Below are positions 4,715 through 5,791 of a stretch of DNA of 5,791 bases, in pieces (the first letter of the stretch is position 1; the number at the start of each line of letters is the position of its first letter). This DNA is from Methanobrevibacter sp. Lineage in GTDB: Archaea; Methanobacteriota; Methanobacteria; Methanobacteriales; Methanobacteriaceae. The translations under genes were made by a program, and so were the position numbers. The notes beneath the pieces are model-generated. The model saw only the letters and a program-made list of their open reading frames with translations, did no database searches and had not been told where the DNA came from. Location of the stretch: NCBI GenBank assembly GCA_009777005.1, contig WRMT01000201.1, forward strand, positions 1 to 5,791. The letters run 5' to 3'.

Positions 4715-5512
4715 TCAAAAATCAGAGCTTTTTAAGGATTTAAACTTGTTTTTAGTAGCTGTTGACATGAGAGAGTTAAATTCTAATTCCTCCTCGGCAT
4801 AAATATTTTTTAAAAAATTTAAAACTTCATCCATTTCTTCAAATTTTCTTGATTTTGAAGTAGCTAAGCTATTTAACCTTGATTTAGTTTGAAAATAGAA
4901 ATTTTCACCTTCGCTCATAGCTATTGTTTCAAATAGCTCATCTGATAAATTAAGTTCTTTAGCTGCTTGAAATGTCTCATGAATAATAGCTGTAATTCCT
5001 TTAGTATAAATACTTCTAAGCATCTTAATGGTTGAAGCATCACCTATATCTTGACTTATTATTTTAATTTTCAGCCCATAATTATTTAAAATAGCTATTT
5101 TATCAGAATGTTTTCCTGAAACAAGGATAGTTGAATTATTAGAACTTACTTTTCCAATGATAGCACTATCTATAAAGCTAGAATTAGTATTATTTCCACT
5201 AAAAAAACTAGCTATTTTTTTTGTAGTTTCAGGGGAAATATTGTTTAAATCAATGAAAACTCCATTGGATAAAATTCCATAATTTTTAGCTATAGCTAAA
5301 GCATTTTTTGGTGAACTTGATGAAATTAAAATATCAGAAAGCTTAGCTAATTCTTCATAGCTATTGATTATTTTAACTCCTGAATCAAGAGCTAATTGTT
5401 TTGTTTTTTTACTTCGCCCTTTAGTTGATGTATAAACATCTACATTATTTTGAAGAAGCTTTTTTGATAAGGTATAAGCTACTTCACCAAAGCCAATAAA
5501 CCCAATCCTCAT
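4715..5512 (-). CDS. NAD(P)-dependent oxidoreductase, beta-hydroxyacid dehydrogenase type with DUF1932-like C-terminus
   Basis: This 265-residue protein begins directly with a Rossmann nucleotide-binding loop, GFIGFGEVA (residues 4-12), and the N-terminal half follows the 6-phosphogluconate/3-hydroxyisobutyrate dehydrogenase pattern. DLN near 88-90 and FIDSAIIG (113-120) occupy the place of the family's substrate-binding D-A-P-V-x-G segment. The C-terminal helical half contains GDASTIKMLRSIYTKG (157-172), with K163 at the usual catalytic-lysine position. This segment is characteristic of the DUF1932 (phosphogluconate dehydrogenase-like, putative C-terminal) family. It likely reduces or oxidises a small hydroxy-acid-like substrate with NAD(P), but the substrate is unknown. 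Length is typical of this short type, with no signal peptide. AAGGAT (5521-5526), eight bases upstream on the minus strand, supports the ATG at 5512. It appears to be monocistronic, with 361 bp to the next gene downstream. Confidence 0.75.
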   Translation of the reverse strand: MRIGFIGFGEVAYTLSKKLLQNNVDVYTSTKGRSKKTKQLALDSGVKIINSYEELAKLSDILISSSSPKNALAIAKNYGILSNGVFIDLNNISPETTKKIASFFSGNNTNSSFIDSAIIGKVSSNNSTILVSGKHSDKIAILNNYGLKIKIISQDIGDASTIKMLRSIYTKGITAIIHETFQAAKELNLSDELFETIAMSEGENFYFQTKSRLNSLATSKSRKFEEMDEVLNFLKNIYAEEELEFNSLMSTATKNKFKSLKSSDF

Positions 5513-5562
5513 GATAAAACATCCTTAAGGTTTTTCGTTCATGTATATCTTATTATTGAGAA

Positions 5563-5570
5563 ATTATATT
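5563..5570 (-). promoter_or_regulatory. Candidate TATA box for the oxidoreductase gene
   Basis: On the minus strand AAAAG precedes AATATAAT, a plausible TFB-element/TATA pair. It would place the transcription start near 5540 and give a leader of about 30 nt. Another TATA-like string further upstream (about 5609-5617, TTATAAAA on the minus strand) is an alternative. The AT-rich setting makes either call tentative. From there to 5791 I see only AT-rich DNA with no gene. Confidence 0.3.
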
Positions 5571-5791
5571 CTTTTGAAAAATAAAATTAATTATGAGTTG
5601 TATAATTGTTTTATAAGTAGTATAAATGTTTACAATGAAAATAATCAGATTATGATATTTTTTTTCAAATAAGGATAATTTTAAAAGTATTATATTCATT
5701 TATTTATCAATTAAAGAATTATAATTTAAATTTTCTTAATAATAATCTTTTAAAATAAATTAATATTAAATAAATAATTAAAAAATTTTTT

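Overview
This window looks like a chromosomal stretch of a very AT-rich methanogenic archaeon, most likely Methanobrevibacter or a close relative in the Methanobacteriales. The strongest evidence is the gene at 383-1486. It is a good match to RaSEA, the radical-SAM half of the archaeosine synthase of archaeal tRNA. Ribosome binding sites of the AGGAGGTGA type, a TTTATATA-like promoter box, heavy ATA/AGA/GCT codon use and nearly A/T-only spacers fit the same group. Assignment below order level is inference.

Layout: 1-382 is gene-free AT-rich DNA with one near-perfect 19-bp palindrome shortly before the first gene. RaSEA (383-1486, +) is followed without a gap by about three tandem copies of a 51-52 bp unit (1483-1637). 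The first copy overlaps the RaSEA stop codon, and every unit opens with ATG-AAA. Next come a six-helix DUF308/HdeD-like membrane protein (1808-2290, +), a spacer with a 45-nt composite hairpin, and a HIGH-type nucleotidyltransferase related to the TmcAL family (2582-3889, +). Two minus-strand genes follow: a DUF3788-family protein (3934-4353), convergent with the nucleotidyltransferase across only 44 bp, and a Rossmann-fold oxidoreductase with a DUF1932-type C-terminus (4715-5512). The rest is AT-rich spacer with short direct repeats.

The genes do not form one obvious operon or pathway. RaSEA and, more tentatively, the TmcAL-like protein share a tRNA-modification theme, but they are separated by a membrane-protein gene and more than 1 kb. 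The large spacers and separate candidate promoters suggest independent transcription units. I see no integrase, transposase, CRISPR array, rRNA or tRNA gene, and no recognisable defence system.

The most unusual items are the tandem micro-ORF repeats after RaSEA, the palindrome before RaSEA, the composite hairpin after the DUF308 gene, the unassigned long C-terminal half of the nucleotidyltransferase, and a marked excess of AGCT/ATAGCTAT across the coding regions.
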